The notes beneath the pieces are model-generated. The model made no database searches, was not told the origin of the DNA, and saw nothing but the letters and a program-made list of their open reading frames with translations. 64,000 nucleotides of DNA from Cellvibrio mixtus subsp. mixtus J3-8 (lineage in GTDB: Bacteria > Pseudomonadota > Gammaproteobacteria > Pseudomonadales > Cellvibrionaceae), in the NCBI RefSeq assembly GCF_000766945.1, contig NZ_KN266211.1, positions 187,575 through 251,574 on the forward strand. The letters run 5' to 3'. Shown piece by piece: positions 62,410 through 64,000 of this stretch (positions are counted from its first letter, which is position 1; every line of letters begins with the position of its first letter). Made by a program: the position numbers and the translations under genes.

Positions 62410-64000
62410 TTACACGGGCTGCGAAATAATCCCATTGCAGATCGGCGTAAAGGCGGTGATTTTATCCAGTGCGGCAGCATTGCCCAAACTGTTTCCGGGG
62501 AAGAGCGTGCCCATCTGGTTTTGTTGGCCATGGAGCGCCATGTAATTGAGGATGACCGTTTCTACTAACGAGTTAACATTGTTGGCCGCGCCCACACCAG
62601 AACCGGTTTCCACATCGCCGCTGGGACGCATATGGCCAATTTGTTGATGCACGCGTTGTACATCGCTGATCGCTGCCGGGTCCGTTGCGGTGCCACCCAT
62701 TAACACGGCGCGGCGTGCAGGGTTGTAGACGAGGAAAAAGGACGCGCCGGTTTGCTGGTCGTCGCCAGTCCAGACACCTTTGCCACCGCCTGCTGCTGAT
62801 TCGTCGATCATGCCATTGCTGAACACCGAGCCATCGCTAAATACATAAATCATTACCGGCATGCCTTTTTTGGCGGCGTATTCCAGGCAGGCGCCGATGC
62901 AGCGGCCCGCCCGCAGGTCGCGCATTTCGCCGGTGGATCTGTCGCCGGTGTGGTAATCGTAACCGCCCATGGTCACTGTGCCTGCGCCGGCGTAGCCATT
63001 GATAACCAGCTTGGCGACCGACGCGGTTTTGCGGAATTCACCATCGCTATCAAATTCGGCCTGGCTAAATACCCCGGTGGCGCCGACCAGATCGGTATCC
63101 GCCACCGGATCAATCGCCGATGGATTGCCAAAGCGGTCAGCCAGGTCCGCACTTTTCACGTAACCGCAACGCACCATGTCTTTGACGATGGCATCGTTGA
63201 GCGTGCCGGTATTTACCTTGCCGAGTTTTTTATCGCTGATGCGATAGATGGATTCCATCACCGCGACTGTATCTTGCTGGTCGAGCAAACTTACCAGGTC
63301 ACCCACATCGACCAGGCCGGTCACATCGTTGGGGTTATCCACTTTGGTGGGGCGTACTTCGGGGTTGATCATCATCGCCGGCGCCATGGAATTGCCGCCG
63401 GAATCGCTGGCGCGCGAGCCTACCAACGCCAGTAATGAACCATTGGCACCAGCACGGTTGATGCCGTACATAGGGTTGTGCGGATTGTTGCCGGTATCGT
63501 TTTCCGAGCGTGCGGGAATCACCGCGCCGTTGGTGAGGGCACGGTTGCCGAGCGTTACCTTCTCCAGGATGCCGCGTAGCATGGCGCTGGTGGAGTGAAA
63601 CGCGAGGCCCAGTTCAGTGTTGATTAATGGATTAGCGGCGGTCGATGCGGCGGGGCTCATGGCCGCCGGCAACCCGAGCTTGCTGTAACCGCCGGCGCCC
63701 AGGAAATCGAGCTGGCCGCCGCGCTGGCCGATCAGCACATTGGAGCCGGCAATATTGGCTCCGCCCGCCAGATCAAAACAGATAAACGGAATTTTACCCG
63801 CACCTTGCGCGGCAATACCGCAGGCGCCGCGCATGGCGATCAGGTCCGCTGACAATGCCGCTTCAGCGGTGCGCGGGTTGGCAAACAAGCTGAAAACCGA
63901 CCCGCCCACTACCGTTGCGGTGCCAGCGCGGAACCCTTGCGAGACCAGCTCGCGGCGGGGGATGGGACGGCTGTGGTTGTTAAGCAGCAGCGGGGCATCG
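62410..64000 (-). CDS. DUF1501-family secreted protein (N-terminus cut by window edge)
   Basis: At least 530 residues of a DUF1501 (COG4102-like) protein. The frame continues to the right edge through codons reading LLLNNHSRPIPRRELVSQGFRAG, so the coding region starts beyond the window and the GTG at 63909 is not the true start. RRELVSQ followed by a hydrophobic stretch (GTATVVGGSVFSLFA) and TAEA resembles a twin-arginine-type export signal. Downstream features include FICFDLAGGANIAGSN, YSKLGLP, GGYDYHTGDRSTGEMRDL and VYNPARRAVLMGG, typical of DUF1501 proteins. Molecular function is unknown for the family. Confidence 0.8.
   Translation of the reverse strand, partial: DAPLLLNNHSRPIPRRELVSQGFRAGTATVVGGSVFSLFANPRTAEAALSADLIAMRGACGIAAQGAGKIPFICFDLAGGANIAGSNVLIGQRGGQLDFLGAGGYSKLGLPAAMSPAASTAANPLINTELGLAFHSTSAMLRGILEKVTLGNRALTNGAVIPARSENDTGNNPHNPMYGINRAGANGSLLALVGSRASDSGGNSMAPAMMINPEVRPTKVDNPNDVTGLVDVGDLVSLLDQQDTVAVMESIYRISDKKLGKVNTGTLNDAIVKDMVRCGYVKSADLADRFGNPSAIDPVADTDLVGATGVFSQAEFDSDGEFRKTASVAKLVINGYAGAGTVTMGGYDYHTGDRSTGEMRDLRAGRCIGACLEYAAKKGMPVMIYVFSDGSVFSNGMIDESAAGGGKGVWTGDDQQTGASFFLVYNPARRAVLMGGTATDPAAISDVQRVHQQIGHMRPSGDVETGSGVGAANNVNSLVETVILNYMALHGQQNQMGTLFPGNSLGNAAALDKITAFTPICNGIISQPV

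Noticed and set aside
1..64000. tRNA, rRNA, CRISPR array, insertion sequence or prophage
   Set aside because: No cloverleaf-like or rRNA-like stretches, no regularly spaced repeats and no transposase, integrase or phage genes were seen on reading both strands.

Overview
The window reads as chromosomal DNA of a free-living gammaproteobacterium, most likely a Cellvibrio-like member of the Cellvibrionales. The evidence is near 50% GC, Pseudomonas-like neighbourhoods (HAD phosphatase / rppH-ptsP-lgt-thyA-folA; argE-argA), a poly-serine linker in a secreted lipoprotein, and a secreted polysaccharide-lyase-like protein. The family placement is inference. No rRNA, tRNA, CRISPR array, prophage or insertion sequence was seen. 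Coding density is high and mostly core metabolic.

Layout. 1-8.7 kb: a truncated chemoreceptor, thiI and an acyltransferase, a small outer-membrane barrel, a VapBC toxin-antitoxin pair with a palindromic operator, typA, a decayed Nudix hydrolase relic and a TauE/SafE permease. 8.7-17.9 kb: a bacteriophytochrome hybrid kinase with its heme oxygenase, next to ferrochelatase, then a gamma-glutamylcyclotransferase-like protein, a PQQ-type sugar dehydrogenase, tag, a WYL regulator with a clear palindrome upstream, and a proline iminopeptidase. 18-29.5 kb: a membrane AraC regulator, dtd, an Ig-like lipoprotein, rlmI, a HAD phosphatase, and the rppH-ptsP-lgt-thyA-folA run.

29.7-50.1 kb is the most interesting part and is dominated by iron. 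A six-gene TonB2-type energy-transduction operon (DUF3450, TtpC-like, ExbB2, ExbD2, TonB2, TPR) is followed, across ilvD, by a siderophore locus. That locus has a TonB-dependent receptor and a PepSY membrane protein on the + strand. Facing them is a - strand set: AraC regulator, N-hydroxylase, MFS exporter, N-acyltransferase, IucA/IucC synthetase, FhuF reductase, Rieske oxygenase and a membrane di-iron hydroxylase. The gene content matches the alcaligin (alcABCDER, alcS, fauA) system of Bordetella, so an alcaligin-like macrocyclic dihydroxamate is predicted. Fur-box-like sequences lie upstream of the receptor, the N-hydroxylase and the regulator, and a heptad-spaced direct repeat upstream of the N-hydroxylase is a candidate regulator site.

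50.6-64 kb: argA/argE, a Pit phosphate transporter with its PhoU-like partner behind a Pho-box-like sequence, an orphan GspE/PilB-type ATPase, a large secreted protein with a CxxCH motif, a second TauE/SafE permease, a secreted lyase-like jelly roll, a glycine-zipper stress protein, and a DUF1501 protein running off the right end.
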